From NCBI GenBank assembly GCA_036381495.1, contig DASVCS010000015.1:1-64000 (forward strand): 64,000 bases of DNA, written 5' to 3'. This document shows positions 42,983 through 51,452 of this stretch, piece after piece. Within the stretch, counting starts at the first letter, position 1, and the number at the start of each line of letters is the position of its first letter. Position numbers and translations under genes: made by a program. The notes beneath the pieces are model-generated. The model saw nothing but the letters and a program-made list of their open reading frames with translations, was not told the DNA's origin and made no database searches. The DNA comes from DASVCS01 sp036381495 (lineage in GTDB: Bacteria; Gemmatimonadota; Gemmatimonadetes; Longimicrobiales; RSA9).

Positions 42983-43190
42983 GGCCGGGGTGGAGCCGTC
43001 CGACGATGTGGCTGGCGCGCTGGCGGCGCCGGGGGCGGTACCTGCTCGGGCGTTCCGGCTGGCGACGGTCGGTCTCGCCCTCGGATTGCCGGGCGCGCTC
43101 GCGCTCACCCGGCTGGTCGGCGCGCCACGCGCCCTGGCTGGCACGTGGGATGCGCCTGAATCCGTCGCCACGGGATCGGTGGGCGGAGCA
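42979..43190 (+). pseudogene. Remnant of an ADOP/MacB-type permease gene
   Basis: After padR, an ATG at 42979 overlaps the stop (ATGA), and MRPGWSRPTMWLARWRRRGR resembles the N-terminal start of PadR-linked permeases, but the frame then becomes low-complexity. In the adjacent frame (from 42990) AFRLATVGLALGLPGALALTRLV closely resembles the third conserved transmembrane segment of such permeases, followed by a shift of character. The whole stretch is about 210 bases before the kinase start. The most economical reading is a decayed permease whose middle is deleted. The alternative, an unrelated short coding sequence, is possible. Confidence 0.4.
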
Positions 43191-45178
43191 TGCGACGAAT
43201 CGGCCGGCCGCGAGTGAAAGATCGCGATGCAGCGCGGATCCAGCGCGCGGGTAAGCGGCGTGGGCCGAGGCCCGTGCCGCTCCGGCGGGCGGGGCTCGCG
43301 TTTCTCTTCATCATCCTCGCGCTCTTCGCGATCGCGCTGTTACCGCCCTGGGTGGCGCGGCAAACGGCGGGGCTACGGCAAGAGATCCAGGAAGTCATCC
43401 TGCCGGCGCAGGCGCTGGCGACCGAAATCCAATCGGCGCTCGCGCGTGAGGTGGCGGGGAGCCGTGGATTTCTCCTGACGGGTGATCGGCAGTTCCTGGA
43501 CATCGTCCGGGAGGCGCAGGCGGTCGAGATCAGGTCGGTGCGAGCGTTGGATCCGCTCGCACGCCGCCTGGGTCCGGGCGTGGGCGCGCAGGTCGATACG
43601 ATGGAGCGACGGATCGAGCGCTGGCACGCCCTGTCGGACTCGCTGGTGGCGGGCCTGATCGCGGGGGAGCGGTACGTCGCGGCGCTGCCGGAGCAGGAGG
43701 CGCGGTACGAGGCGGCCCTGACGTCGGCGGTCCGCCTCGAGTGGATGATCGAGGGGCTGCTCGTGGACCGGCAAGCGGCGATCGTTGCGGCCAACCGCAG
43801 GGGCTGGATCATCGGCGGCCTCCTCGTCGCGCTCGCGCTGGTCGCCGCACTGGATGCGGGCTGGCTGTACCGGCAGCAGCGCCGGCTGACCGAAGCCGTC
43901 GAGGAGTCGCGTGCCGCCGCGTTGCGGCAGGCGCGCTCGGAGGCGGCGTTGCGGGAGGCGGTCTCCGCCGTTGTCGCGGCGGCTACGACGGCGGAGGTGG
44001 TCCGCGCGATCGGAGCGCGCGCGCTGGTCGCGACGGACGCGGACGGCGCGTTCGTCGCGCGGCTGGATGCGGCGCGCGGCGAGCTCGAAGTCGCGGCTGC
44101 GGCCGGGAGTCCGGCACCGCCGCTGGAGATGCGCATCGCCTACCGCGGCTCTCTCTCGGAGCGGGTCATCACGCGGGGACGTCCGGAAATCGTGGCATCA
44201 CCCGAGGCGTATCCACCACTCGCGGAGCTGTGCGCCGAATGCTCGTTTCTCGCGGTTCCGCTGGGCGGAAGGGACCGGCCGTTCGGCGCGCTGTTCGTGG
44301 TGCGACGGCCGAGCCGGACGCCGTTCACGTCGGACGAAGTGGAACGCGCGCTCATCTTCGGCGAACTGGCGACGCTCGCCTTTCGCCGGCTCCAACTGCT
44401 GGAGACCTCGGAGCACCGGCGCCTCGAACTCCAACGACTCCTGGAGAGCCGCGACCGGCTCACGCGAGGTCTCTCGCACGACGTGAAGAACCCGCTGGGC
44501 GCCGCGGACGGCTTCCTCCAGCTCCTCGAGATGGGGGTCAGGGGCCCGCTGAACTCCGCCCAGCGCGAAGGCGTCGGCCGCGCGCGCGAGGCGATCCGGG
44601 AGGCAGTGCGGCTGCTCGACGAGGTCCTCGAAATCGCTCGTGCGGAGGCGGGTCAGCTCGGGCTCACGCTCGAACCGGCCGAAATCGGGCACATTGCGCA
44701 CAGCGCCGCCGAGGAATACCGGGCGCAGGCGGAGGCGAAGCATCTCGATCTGCGGGTCGCCATCCCCGAGGGGCTGACCACGATCGAGACCGATGCGGCC
44801 CGCGCACGGCGGATCATCGGGAACCTGCTCTCGAACGCGGTCAAGTACACGGGCGATGGCGGCCGCATCGAGATCCGTGTCACGGAGCGGGAGAACGGCG
44901 GGGCCCCGCGGCCCGGCCGCTGGATCGCGGTTGCCGTCACGGATACGGGGCCAGGGATCCCGAAGGAGAAGCAGCGCTGGATCTTCGAGGAATTCACCCG
45001 CATCGGAGGAGCGGGTGCCGAGCCGGGCGCGGGCCTCGGCCTGGCGGTCAGTCAGCGCCTGGCGCACGCGTTGGGCGGCGCGATCACGGTCGAGAGCGAG
45101 GTGGGTCGCGGGAGCACCTTCACGCTCTGGCTGCCGGTCGAGCCACCCACCGGTGCGGCGGTGGCCGAAGCCGCGTGA
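43190..45178 (+). CDS. Membrane sensor histidine kinase with CHASE3-like and GAF domains
   Basis: A 662-residue kinase. An N-terminal membrane helix (LAFLFIILALFAIALL, about 34-50) and a second (GGLLVALALVAALDAGWLY, about 209-228) bracket a periplasmic CHASE3-like domain (AGSRGFLLTGDRQFLDIVREA). GAF follows at about 255-400 (LVATDADGAFVARLD). HisKA carries His430 in GLSHDVKNPLGAADGF, and the ATPase domain has NLLSNAVKYTGDGG, DTGPGIP and GAGLGLAVSQRLAHALGG. No response regulator gene is next to it, so the partner lies elsewhere. Strongly basic N-terminal 30 residues precede the first helix. Confidence 0.88.
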   Translation: MRRIGRPRVKDRDAARIQRAGKRRGPRPVPLRRAGLAFLFIILALFAIALLPPWVARQTAGLRQEIQEVILPAQALATEIQSALAREVAGSRGFLLTGDRQFLDIVREAQAVEIRSVRALDPLARRLGPGVGAQVDTMERRIERWHALSDSLVAGLIAGERYVAALPEQEARYEAALTSAVRLEWMIEGLLVDRQAAIVAANRRGWIIGGLLVALALVAALDAGWLYRQQRRLTEAVEESRAAALRQARSEAALREAVSAVVAAATTAEVVRAIGARALVATDADGAFVARLDAARGELEVAAAAGSPAPPLEMRIAYRGSLSERVITRGRPEIVASPEAYPPLAELCAECSFLAVPLGGRDRPFGALFVVRRPSRTPFTSDEVERALIFGELATLAFRRLQLLETSEHRRLELQRLLESRDRLTRGLSHDVKNPLGAADGFLQLLEMGVRGPLNSAQREGVGRAREAIREAVRLLDEVLEIARAEAGQLGLTLEPAEIGHIAHSAAEEYRAQAEAKHLDLRVAIPEGLTTIETDAARARRIIGNLLSNAVKYTGDGGRIEIRVTERENGGAPRPGRWIAVAVTDTGPGIPKEKQRWIFEEFTRIGGAGAEPGAGLGLAVSQRLAHALGGAITVESEVGRGSTFTLWLPVEPPTGAAVAEAA

Positions 45179-45202
45179 GGCGCCGGCCCCGCGCGATCCC
45201 GC

Positions 45203-45970
45203 CTATCGCCGTCCACGCCGCGCGCGCCCCGGGCCGCCGAAGGTGTAAGCCACGGCGAGTCGAAAGAGCGTCTGTCGCACCGTCGTCGGCTCATCGATGG
45301 TGAAACCCGTGAGCGGACGGAACGACTCTTCCCCGCTGAACGGGTTGCCGCCGCCGAACGTCGTCGCTTCCAGGCGCACCCGCCAGTGCCACGAGACGCG
45401 GTACTGAAGGCCCAGAATGCCCACCCCGCCGAGTCGCAGGCGGGTGTTGTCGCCACCCGAGCTGATCAGGTCTCGCTCCTCCTCGTCGTCGAGGCTCCAC
45501 CAGGCCAGCGCGAAGCCGAGCCCACCGTAGGGGACGAGCCGGATCCGCTCCGGGAGGAGGAAGCGAATGGCCTCGATGCTGAGGATGTTGCTGCTGAGGT
45601 CGGCGACGTCACCGATATCGAAGAGATCGGAGCCGTTCCCGGTGTCGTCTTCGTAGTCCAGTTCCGTCGAGGTGTGGGTGAAGGCGAGCCGGACCGTGGT
45701 GCGCGGGAGGATGGTTGCGCCGATCGATCCGCCGAAGCCGAACGCGTTGTCCGCGGTCAACTCCCGCTGGGCGCTGACGAGCGGTACGATCGTGGGCGAC
45801 TGCAAGAGGAACCGGCCGAAGTTGCTCAGTCCGCCGTAGAGCTCGATGGTCCAGTTGGGGAACCCGAGGAACCAGCGGGCCTCTTCGTCTCGCTGGGCCG
45901 CTGCCGGGCCGGGCGAGAGCATGATTGCCGTCAACGCGATCCATGCGACGATCGCCAGCCGCCTCGACAT
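45203..45970 (-). CDS. Predicted outer-membrane beta-barrel protein
   Basis: A 255-residue exported protein with signal peptide (LSPGPAAAQ). Alternating aromatic and small residues give strand-like segments (WTIELYGGLSNFGRFL, FGFGGSIGATILPRTTVRLAFTHTSTEL, IRLVPYGGLGFALAWWSL, WHWRVRLEATTFGGGNPF, LFRLAVAYTFGG), and the protein ends with a barrel-like last strand and basic residues. This fits a small barrel protein of unknown function. GAGAGG precedes the ATG at 45970. It is convergent with the sensor kinase. No named family was recognised with confidence. Confidence 0.65.
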   Translation of the reverse strand: MSRRLAIVAWIALTAIMLSPGPAAAQRDEEARWFLGFPNWTIELYGGLSNFGRFLLQSPTIVPLVSAQRELTADNAFGFGGSIGATILPRTTVRLAFTHTSTELDYEDDTGNGSDLFDIGDVADLSSNILSIEAIRFLLPERIRLVPYGGLGFALAWWSLDDEEERDLISSGGDNTRLRLGGVGILGLQYRVSWHWRVRLEATTFGGGNPFSGEESFRPLTGFTIDEPTTVRQTLFRLAVAYTFGGPGRARRGRR

Positions 45971-46267
45971 ACCGCGCCTCTCTTTCCGTTCGTGGGCGGG
46001 CCCCTCCCGGCGGCCGCCGCGGGCAACCGCTGGTGCGCCCGCGGGGATCCGCAAGGCCATCCGCCGCCGCGCCGGCCGGTCCGCGTCGCGGAGCCGGGAT
46101 GGAGTGGCGGCGATTCGTTCGTCGGATCGCCCCCCGCAACTTCAATGCGAGCGGGCACGGCGGCCGGGGGCACGACCGGACCACGGGAGGCGTCGGCTGG
46201 CGAGAGGCGCGGGCGGGCGCGGGAAGCGCGCCCGGGATCGAATTCGGAGTGGTGCGGCAGCGGCTTT

Positions 46268-46360
46268 GCAGCGGTTCGCCCGCCGGTCTGGAGCCGCTCG
46301 GCCGCCCGCGCGCTCGCGACGCGCGGGTGCGACTCCGGACCGATAGGGCAACCGCTCTAG
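46268..46360. repeat. AGAGCGGTTG-ended mini-element, copy B
   Basis: A 93-bp stretch that reads AGCGGTTCG at one end and CAACCGCTCTAG at the other, with the shared GAGCCGCTCGGCCGC-type core. It is the most diverged of three copies. Its right end contains the stop codon of the DoxX gene (46359-46357), so the gene ends inside the element. The remaining gap 45971-46267 holds no gene that I can support. Confidence 0.6.
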
Positions 46361-47040
46361 CGTGCCATTCCGTGCCGGTGCCACGCGGCGAGCGCCCCGA
46401 ACGCGGCGCCCGCGACGAGCGCGAGCGCTGCGCCGACCCATCCGAGAACGTTGAGATCCGCGACGTGCAGCCACGCCAGCACCCAGAACCCGACCAGCGC
46501 GGCGATGCCGCAGCCGGCGGGGTAGAGCAGGATCGCGCGCCTCGACATCGGCGCGGCCCGCTCGTGGCGGCCGGGGAGGAGGCGCTTCAGCCGATCGTAG
46601 TCCCAGACCAGGAGGTAAGCGCTCGCCAGGACCATCATCGCCGGGGCGACCGGCGCGCCGCCGATGTCCGTGGAGAGCCTGAGCAGGAAGATGTTGAGAA
46701 TGACCGGGAAATACATCACGGCGCCGAGCGTCGCCGTGCTCGGCAGCAGGAGCAGGAGCCCCGCGCCGACCTGCGCCCACCCGACGAAGGCGTACCAGGC
46801 GCCGGCTCCGTAGAAGGCGCCGAAGACGGAACCGATCGGCGTCGCGGAGTCGAAGCCGAGGCCGAAGCCGAACTCGCTCCTCATGACCTTGATCATCCCC
46901 GGGAGGATGAACGAGATCGCCAGGAAGACGCGAACGATCACCGTGACTTGTCGGAGGAACGCCGATGCCCGAACCCGGGCATAAAGACCGTTCATGCCCG
47001 TCGCGACGGGCTCCATCACCCGCTGCACTTCGCTGGACAC
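46357..47040 (-). CDS. DoxX-family membrane protein
   Basis: A 227-residue membrane protein with five or six helices (FLAISFILPGMIKVMRSEFGFG, WYAFVGWAQVGAGLLLLLP, GAVMYFPVILNIFLLRLS, MMVLASAYLLVWDYDRLKRLLPG, GIAALVGFWVLAWLHVADLNVLGWVGAALALVAGAAFGALA in sequence order). It has the DoxX-type arrangement of a short amphipathic N-terminus and a charged middle loop. DoxX proteins are linked to thiosulphate:quinone oxidoreduction and to membrane redox control. The start is a GTG at 47040 with GGAGGG at 7 bases. It is a single gene, and the M56 operon upstream ends in a hairpin. Confidence 0.75.
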   Translation of the reverse strand: MSSEVQRVMEPVATGMNGLYARVRASAFLRQVTVIVRVFLAISFILPGMIKVMRSEFGFGLGFDSATPIGSVFGAFYGAGAWYAFVGWAQVGAGLLLLLPSTATLGAVMYFPVILNIFLLRLSTDIGGAPVAPAMMVLASAYLLVWDYDRLKRLLPGRHERAAPMSRRAILLYPAGCGIAALVGFWVLAWLHVADLNVLGWVGAALALVAGAAFGALAAWHRHGMAR

Positions 47041-47337
47041 CCTGAATCCCTCCGCTCGCGGTGGTCGCGTGCCGGCAACGTCGCCGACACGGCATCGGCG
47101 CCGCCCGAGGCCAGCCGGACGGCACCTGAAGATTTCGCCCCCGACCGGTGTCGCGCAACCGTCGACGACGGCGGTGCGCCCGTCTCGTGGCCGGGCAGTC
47201 GGCCATCAGGATGCGCCGCGGAAGCGGCGGGGTGCCCGTATGCGCGGCCGAACGGGACGGACGCCTGCACGCTTCGCGGCAGGGGATCATCGCGGCGTCG
47301 GACGGCACCGGAACGGCGGCGGCGCCGAAATGCAGCG

Positions 47338-47368
47338 CCGGCGCCCGGACGGAGGGTCCGGGCGCCGG
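47338..47368 (-). terminator. Terminator-like hairpin after the M56-TonB gene
   Basis: A perfect 13-bp stem (CCGGCGCCCGGAC with its complement) around GGAGG, 100 bases past the M56-TonB stop on the minus strand. It lies in the 427-base gap 47041-47467, which otherwise carries no visible gene. Only a short TTT follows, so termination is likely but not textbook. Confidence 0.5.
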
Positions 47369-47467
47369 AGTGTGCGCGGCACGGGGTCGGCGCATCGGAT
47401 GGCGGCGCGCCCGCAGCGCGTGCCAGGGCGCCGACCGCGCCGCGCCGTCACGACACGGGGCGCGACC

Positions 47468-49330
47468 TCACGATGCGGGTGCGCCCGCGGTCTGGAAGCT
47501 GACCGGGATCTGGATCCACACCGGGACCGGTTCGCCGTCCACGTTCAGCGCCGGCAAGAAGCGCATGACGTTCGCCACGCGCTGCGCGGCGGCGTCCAGC
47601 GCCGGATATCCGCTCGACGCCGAAACGGTCGCATTGACGACCGTGCCCTGCGCATCGATGAAGAGGAACATGGTCACCGAGCCGCCGATCCCGGCGTCCC
47701 GGAGCGCCGCCGGATATGACGCCGCCAGGGCCTGCTGCACCTCTGCGACGTTCGCGAGCGACGGCCTCACCCGCCCGATGGACGGCTGCTGCTTTTCTCC
47801 GGCGGCGCGACGCAGTGCGGCCGCGGCGGTGGTGAGGCGGCGCTCCCGTTCCGCCGACGGGGTGCTAGCCTCCGGTTCCGATGCCCCTCCGGCGCGCCGG
47901 AGCGACGGCGGGAACCTGAAATCGCTGCGGAACGTCCCGCCCGCGTCCGACGGCGTCAGGGTGCCGGAAAACGCCCGACCCTCATCGACCCGGAACGTCC
48001 CACCGGATTCCGGGAAGGTCAAGGTGCCCGGCAGCGGCCCACGCGCACGAGCGCCGGTCGACCGCACCTCACTCGGTTGCACCGCCTCCGCCAACCGCGC
48101 CGTGGCGGCCCGCACGGCGTCGCGCTCGGCCGCGGCGGCGGCGGCACGACCCTGTGCCGCCGCCTTCGTCGTGATGCGGATCTCGCCGCAGCCGCCGAGC
48201 TTCGTCGTGTGGCTGGCCGGATCGAAGCTGATCGCCGCGCCCTTGCGGACCTCGATCCTCTCGATGTCGTCCGGCCCGAGATTCTCGACCGCGGATTCAC
48301 CCTTGCCCGGGAAGGTCCCGATGCGAACGCCGTCGACGTACATGACGGGACGGCACTCGGCGGGATCCGCGCCGTCCGGCACGGGATCGAGGACGACGTG
48401 ATCGCCGCCGACCGCGGCCTGCGGCTGCTCCTCGGGGATCGCCAGCGGCTCGGGCGCCTCGCACGCGCCGATCACGAGGAGCGCGGAAGCGCCGGCGCTT
48501 GCGAGGAACCGGCCGCGGCGCGGCCCGCCGCGCCGGCCGATCAGTCGGATCCGGCGCTCGAGAAACGGCTTCGGTTCGACGAGCCCCGCCATCATCAGCG
48601 CGCCGGCGCCGCGACGCCGGCCCACTTCGAGGAGCAGTTCACCATACGCGCGCGCATCCGGCACCCGTCGCAGAACGCGCGCATCGCAGTCCAGCTCCAG
48701 CGCCTGGCGCAGGCGCCAGAACTGCCACCACAGCGCGGGGTTCCACGGCATGGCGATGAGCGCCGCGACGGCCGCGACCACCAGCCGTGGATCCCCGGCG
48801 CGCAGGTGCTCCGACTCGTGGAGCAGCATCAGCTCCCGAAGCCGCGCGTCCAGTGCCAGCGCCCACTCGGGGATCACGATCGAGCCACGCACGAAGCCCA
48901 GTGCGGCCGGACCGGTCCGCCCGGACACCAGGACCGGCGTCCCGCCCACCTCCGCCCGACGCCACCCCGCGCGCTCGCGCCACAGCCGCAGCAACGAGGC
49001 AAGCACCACGAGCAAGAAGAGCGCCGATGCCGCCAGCCAGGCGTACCGGAGCGAGGTGTCGAGGAGTCCGGCGGCCGGCGCCGCCGGGAGCGACGGCTGG
49101 ACCACGATCTGTTCGAGGACCGCCGGGTCCGCGGTGACCGGCGCTTCCCCACCCCACGACGGCCACCCCAGCCATGCCGCCAGCGGCATGGCCAGCGAGC
49201 CCGCCATCGCGCCGACCCACACCCAGCGCACCGGGCGGCCCGCCGCCCGCAGCGCCGCCTCGCCCGCAACGGCGGCGATTCCCAACAGCGTCGCGACGAG
49301 CGCGCAGTAGAACAGCCATGTCGCCATCAT
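47468..49330 (-). CDS. BlaR1-like M56 peptidase fused to plug-like and TonB C-terminal domains
   Basis: A 620-residue membrane protein. Helices FYCALVATLLGIAAVAGEAAL and WVWVGAMAGSLAMPLAAWLGW lead into the M56 domain with HESEH (LMLLHESEHLRAGDPRL) and ALELDCDARVL. After a helix near 275-295 (FLASAGASALLVIGACEAP) comes a periplasmic part with VMYVDGVRIGTF and ENLGPDDIERIEVRKGAAI then GEIRITTKAA, which reads like a TonB-receptor plug. The last 90 residues (LRDAGIGGSVTMFLFIDAQGTVVNATVSASSGYPALDAAA, in pieces) are a TonB C-terminal domain. Start ATG overlaps the blaI stop (ATGA). The layout suggests a sensor coupled to TonB-type energy transfer or cell-envelope contact (inference). Confidence 0.88.
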   Translation of the reverse strand: MMATWLFYCALVATLLGIAAVAGEAALRAAGRPVRWVWVGAMAGSLAMPLAAWLGWPSWGGEAPVTADPAVLEQIVVQPSLPAAPAAGLLDTSLRYAWLAASALFLLVVLASLLRLWRERAGWRRAEVGGTPVLVSGRTGPAALGFVRGSIVIPEWALALDARLRELMLLHESEHLRAGDPRLVVAAVAALIAMPWNPALWWQFWRLRQALELDCDARVLRRVPDARAYGELLLEVGRRRGAGALMMAGLVEPKPFLERRIRLIGRRGGPRRGRFLASAGASALLVIGACEAPEPLAIPEEQPQAAVGGDHVVLDPVPDGADPAECRPVMYVDGVRIGTFPGKGESAVENLGPDDIERIEVRKGAAISFDPASHTTKLGGCGEIRITTKAAAQGRAAAAAAERDAVRAATARLAEAVQPSEVRSTGARARGPLPGTLTFPESGGTFRVDEGRAFSGTLTPSDAGGTFRSDFRFPPSLRRAGGASEPEASTPSAERERRLTTAAAALRRAAGEKQQPSIGRVRPSLANVAEVQQALAASYPAALRDAGIGGSVTMFLFIDAQGTVVNATVSASSGYPALDAAAQRVANVMRFLPALNVDGEPVPVWIQIPVSFQTAGAPAS

Positions 49331-49704
49331 TGCTCGCCCTCCTTGCCCAGACGTTCATCCAGCAGCGCGCGCATCCTCCTCAAATCCTCTTCCGTCAGTC
49401 GCCGGTCCGACACGAGCTGCGTCAGCAGCAACTCCGGCCGGCCGGCGAACAGCTTCCGGACCATCCGCCCCAGCGCACTCGCACCCGCGCGCTCCCGCTC
49501 CACCAGCGGATGATACCGGTACGCCCGCCCCGCCTCCCGATGCCCCACGTACCCCTTCTCTTCGAGCGTCCGCAGCACCGTCAGCACCGTCGTGTACGCC
49601 AGCTCATCCGGAAGCCGCTCCTTCACCTCCGCCACCGTCGCGGCGCCCAACTCCCACAGCACCGCCATCACGTCCAGCTCCCGTTCCGTGAACGAAATCT
49701 CCAC
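49327..49704 (-). CDS. BlaI/MecI/CopY-family repressor, second locus
   Basis: A 125-residue winged-helix repressor: SFTERELDVMAVLWELGAATVAEVKERLPDELAYTTVLTVLRTLEEKGYVGHREAGRAYRYHPLV (in pieces) and a short dimer tail (LLTQLVSDRRLTEEDLRRMRALLDERL). It starts at a GTG (49704) preceded by AGGAGG at seven bases, and its stop overlaps the M56-TonB start (ATGA). It probably controls the operon from the dyad operators upstream at 50.65-50.71 kb, which match those of the first BlaI locus. Confidence 0.93.
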   Translation of the reverse strand: MEISFTERELDVMAVLWELGAATVAEVKERLPDELAYTTVLTVLRTLEEKGYVGHREAGRAYRYHPLVERERAGASALGRMVRKLFAGRPELLLTQLVSDRRLTEEDLRRMRALLDERLGKEGEQ

Positions 49705-50437
49705 TCGCCACCTCCTGCATGAATCTCGCTTCGCCCCGCGCCGTCCGCTCCGCGGCCGCGCCTCCGGGCGGATCCGGCCCGGCCCGATCACCACCGCCAC
49801 CGGGCGGCCGCGATGGTGGACCGATCACCGCCGGAAGCTCGGCCGCGCCCGAGATCAACTCGACCGGCTCTTCGTCCAGCGGCACCACCGCCGTGAAATA
49901 GTAGCGCCCCGGCCGGATCGTGTCGCCGATCACCGACGGCATCACCTCCGTCATCGTGAGAGACCGCGACGCATTCGCCGGCACCACCAGCGGTTCGCCG
50001 CCCCCACGACAGGACCCGTCCTCTCGCTCCTCCCATGCCCGCCCCGTCCGCCGCGCCCACCCCCGCAAGCGTATGTACTCGTCCCACGCCGGGAACCCCA
50101 CCCGCTCCGGCGTCGTGTACAGCCGGACCCACACCATACAGGCGATCGGCGGCACCTCGACCGGCTCATCCCCACCGTTCTCCACCAGGATCTCCGTCCG
50201 GATCTGCACCGGCGCCACGGAGATGAAGCTCGTCACCGCCCGGTACGTCACATCCCCGTCCTCCCAAACCGGACGCGGACCTCTCGCCCCGCCGAATAGA
50301 CCGAACACCGCCGAACACCCGGCCAGGCACACCGTCCCGAGCGCCGCCGACAGGCCGGCCGCCACGCAGAGCGCCGGGTGCCGACGCTCGCCCACACCGG
50401 GACGACGGCGCCGCGACCGCGTGCCGACGACGATCAC
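49604..50437 (-). CDS. Lipoprotein with Ig-like, BsuPI-type domain in the blaI operon
   Basis: A protein of about 277 residues. The N-terminus has a lipoprotein signal (LGTVCLAGC). The following region (VTYRAVTSFISVAPVQIRTEILVENGGDEPVEVPP, in pieces, and GRYYFTAVVPLDEEPVEL) looks like the Ig-like fold of the BsuPI intracellular proteinase inhibitor family. The last 60 residues are low-complexity and read 101 bases into the start of blaI in another frame, so the true C-terminus is uncertain, or a small indel is present. The start GTG at 50437 was chosen because it gives a correct signal peptide. Its place at the head of the blaI-M56 operon suggests a ligand-binding or sensing partner. Confidence 0.55.
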   Translation of the reverse strand: MIVVGTRSRRRRPGVGERRHPALCVAAGLSAALGTVCLAGCSAVFGLFGGARGPRPVWEDGDVTYRAVTSFISVAPVQIRTEILVENGGDEPVEVPPIACMVWVRLYTTPERVGFPAWDEYIRLRGWARRTGRAWEEREDGSCRGGGEPLVVPANASRSLTMTEVMPSVIGDTIRPGRYYFTAVVPLDEEPVELISGAAELPAVIGPPSRPPGGGGDRAGPDPPGGAAAERTARGEARFMQEVASGDFVHGTGAGRDGGAVGVGRRDGGGGEGAASG

Positions 50438-50646
50438 GCGCCACCGCCGACCGGCGGCGCTCACGCCGCGCACCCCGCAACCGCTCCGGCGCCCGGCTCC
50501 TTCGGCACGACGGCCGAGCGACGGCCCGCAACGCCCGCGTCCGTCCAACCGTTGCCAAGCATCGATCCTGGTCCCCCGCTCGCCCGGTCCGGCCGGCCCG
50601 CCCGGCTGGCCGCGCCGGACGGCTTCACGCTGGCACCCCGGCGAAC

Positions 50647-50706
50647 TACTAGTCTTCTAATACACGATGGCACGCGCGACGCGCGTTGTCAACTATCTGG
50701 GTAGTA
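50647..50706 (-). promoter_or_regulatory. Operator region of the second BlaI/M56 operon
   Basis: Two 6+4+6 dyads: 50691-50706 (AACTAT-CTGG-GTAGTA) and 50647-50662 (TACTAG-TCTT-CTAATA). On the minus strand TTGACA (50692-50687) overlaps the first dyad. The -10 is unclear: CATCGT lies at the normal distance and TATTAG lies 24 bp away. The dyads have the same geometry and similar half-sites as at 33245-33274. The gap 50438-50860 carries no other gene that I can support. Confidence 0.55.
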
Positions 50707-50860
50707 GACGGCCGCGGTGCTCCGCGCGTGCCGCACGACCGGACGGCGCCGGACCCGATGATGCTCCCGGCTGGAGTGGTTACCGCATCAATCCAGAGTC
50801 GAGCGTGCGGATCGCGAGTCCGTCACGAAAGGCGGAGCGGCTCCGAATCGGCGGACGGCG

Positions 50861-51229
50861 CTAGCCGCGCCAGGCCGCATAGGCCAGGAGCGCCCAGCCG
50901 GCGAGGAAGGAGAGGCCGCCGAGCGGCGTGATGAAGGCGACGGGGCGGGGTCCGCCGAGTGCGAGGAGGTAGAGGCTGCCGGAGAAGAGGAGGATGCCGA
51001 GGGTGAAGAGCCAGCCGGCCGCGGTGAGGGCGCCACTGGTCCAGCGAGTCGCGGCGAGGCCGACGGCGAGGAGGGCGAGTGCGTGATAGAGCTGGTAGCG
51101 GGCCGCGAGCTCGAAGGTGTCGAGCCGGTCGGGCGTGAGCCGGCCTTCGAGCGCGTGTGCGCCGATGGCGCCGAGGGCGACGCCGAGCAGTCCGGCGATC
51201 GAGCCGATGATGAAGAAGACTCTGTCCAA
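50861..51229 (-). CDS. DUF423 (YgdD/TMEM256) membrane protein
   Basis: A 122-residue protein with four membrane helices and the family motif GAIGAHALEGRL, then ARYQLYHALALLAVGLA, LFTLGILLFSGSLYLLAL and ITPLGGLSFLAGWALLAYAA. The start is probably the TTG at 51229, with GGAG 8 bases before it; longer open sequence upstream is not membrane-like. The function of the family is unknown. It is divergent from the aminopeptidase gene. Confidence 0.88.
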   Translation of the reverse strand: MDRVFFIIGSIAGLLGVALGAIGAHALEGRLTPDRLDTFELAARYQLYHALALLAVGLAATRWTSGALTAAGWLFTLGILLFSGSLYLLALGGPRPVAFITPLGGLSFLAGWALLAYAAWRG

Positions 51230-51452
51230 GCTGTCGCTCCGGTCGGGGTGGCGCGGGCGGCCGCGGTCCCGGCGTGTCGCCGCGGGCGTGGCGCGGCTGT
51301 GGACCAGACTACCCGGCGTGTGCATGGTGCGTCAAGGAACCGGTCGGCGCGGTCCGGGTCTAATACGGCGTTCGCGCAAGCCAATCGCCTCTGCGACGCT
51401 GCCTCCGTCCACGCCGGGTGATGGAGCGGCGCCGCGGCAAACCGGGAGATCG

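Noticed and set aside
42979..43254. Small 91-residue gene coupled to padR
   Set aside because: After the first 20 residues it is low-complexity and overlaps the kinase start, while a permease-like segment is visible in another frame; a remnant is the better reading.
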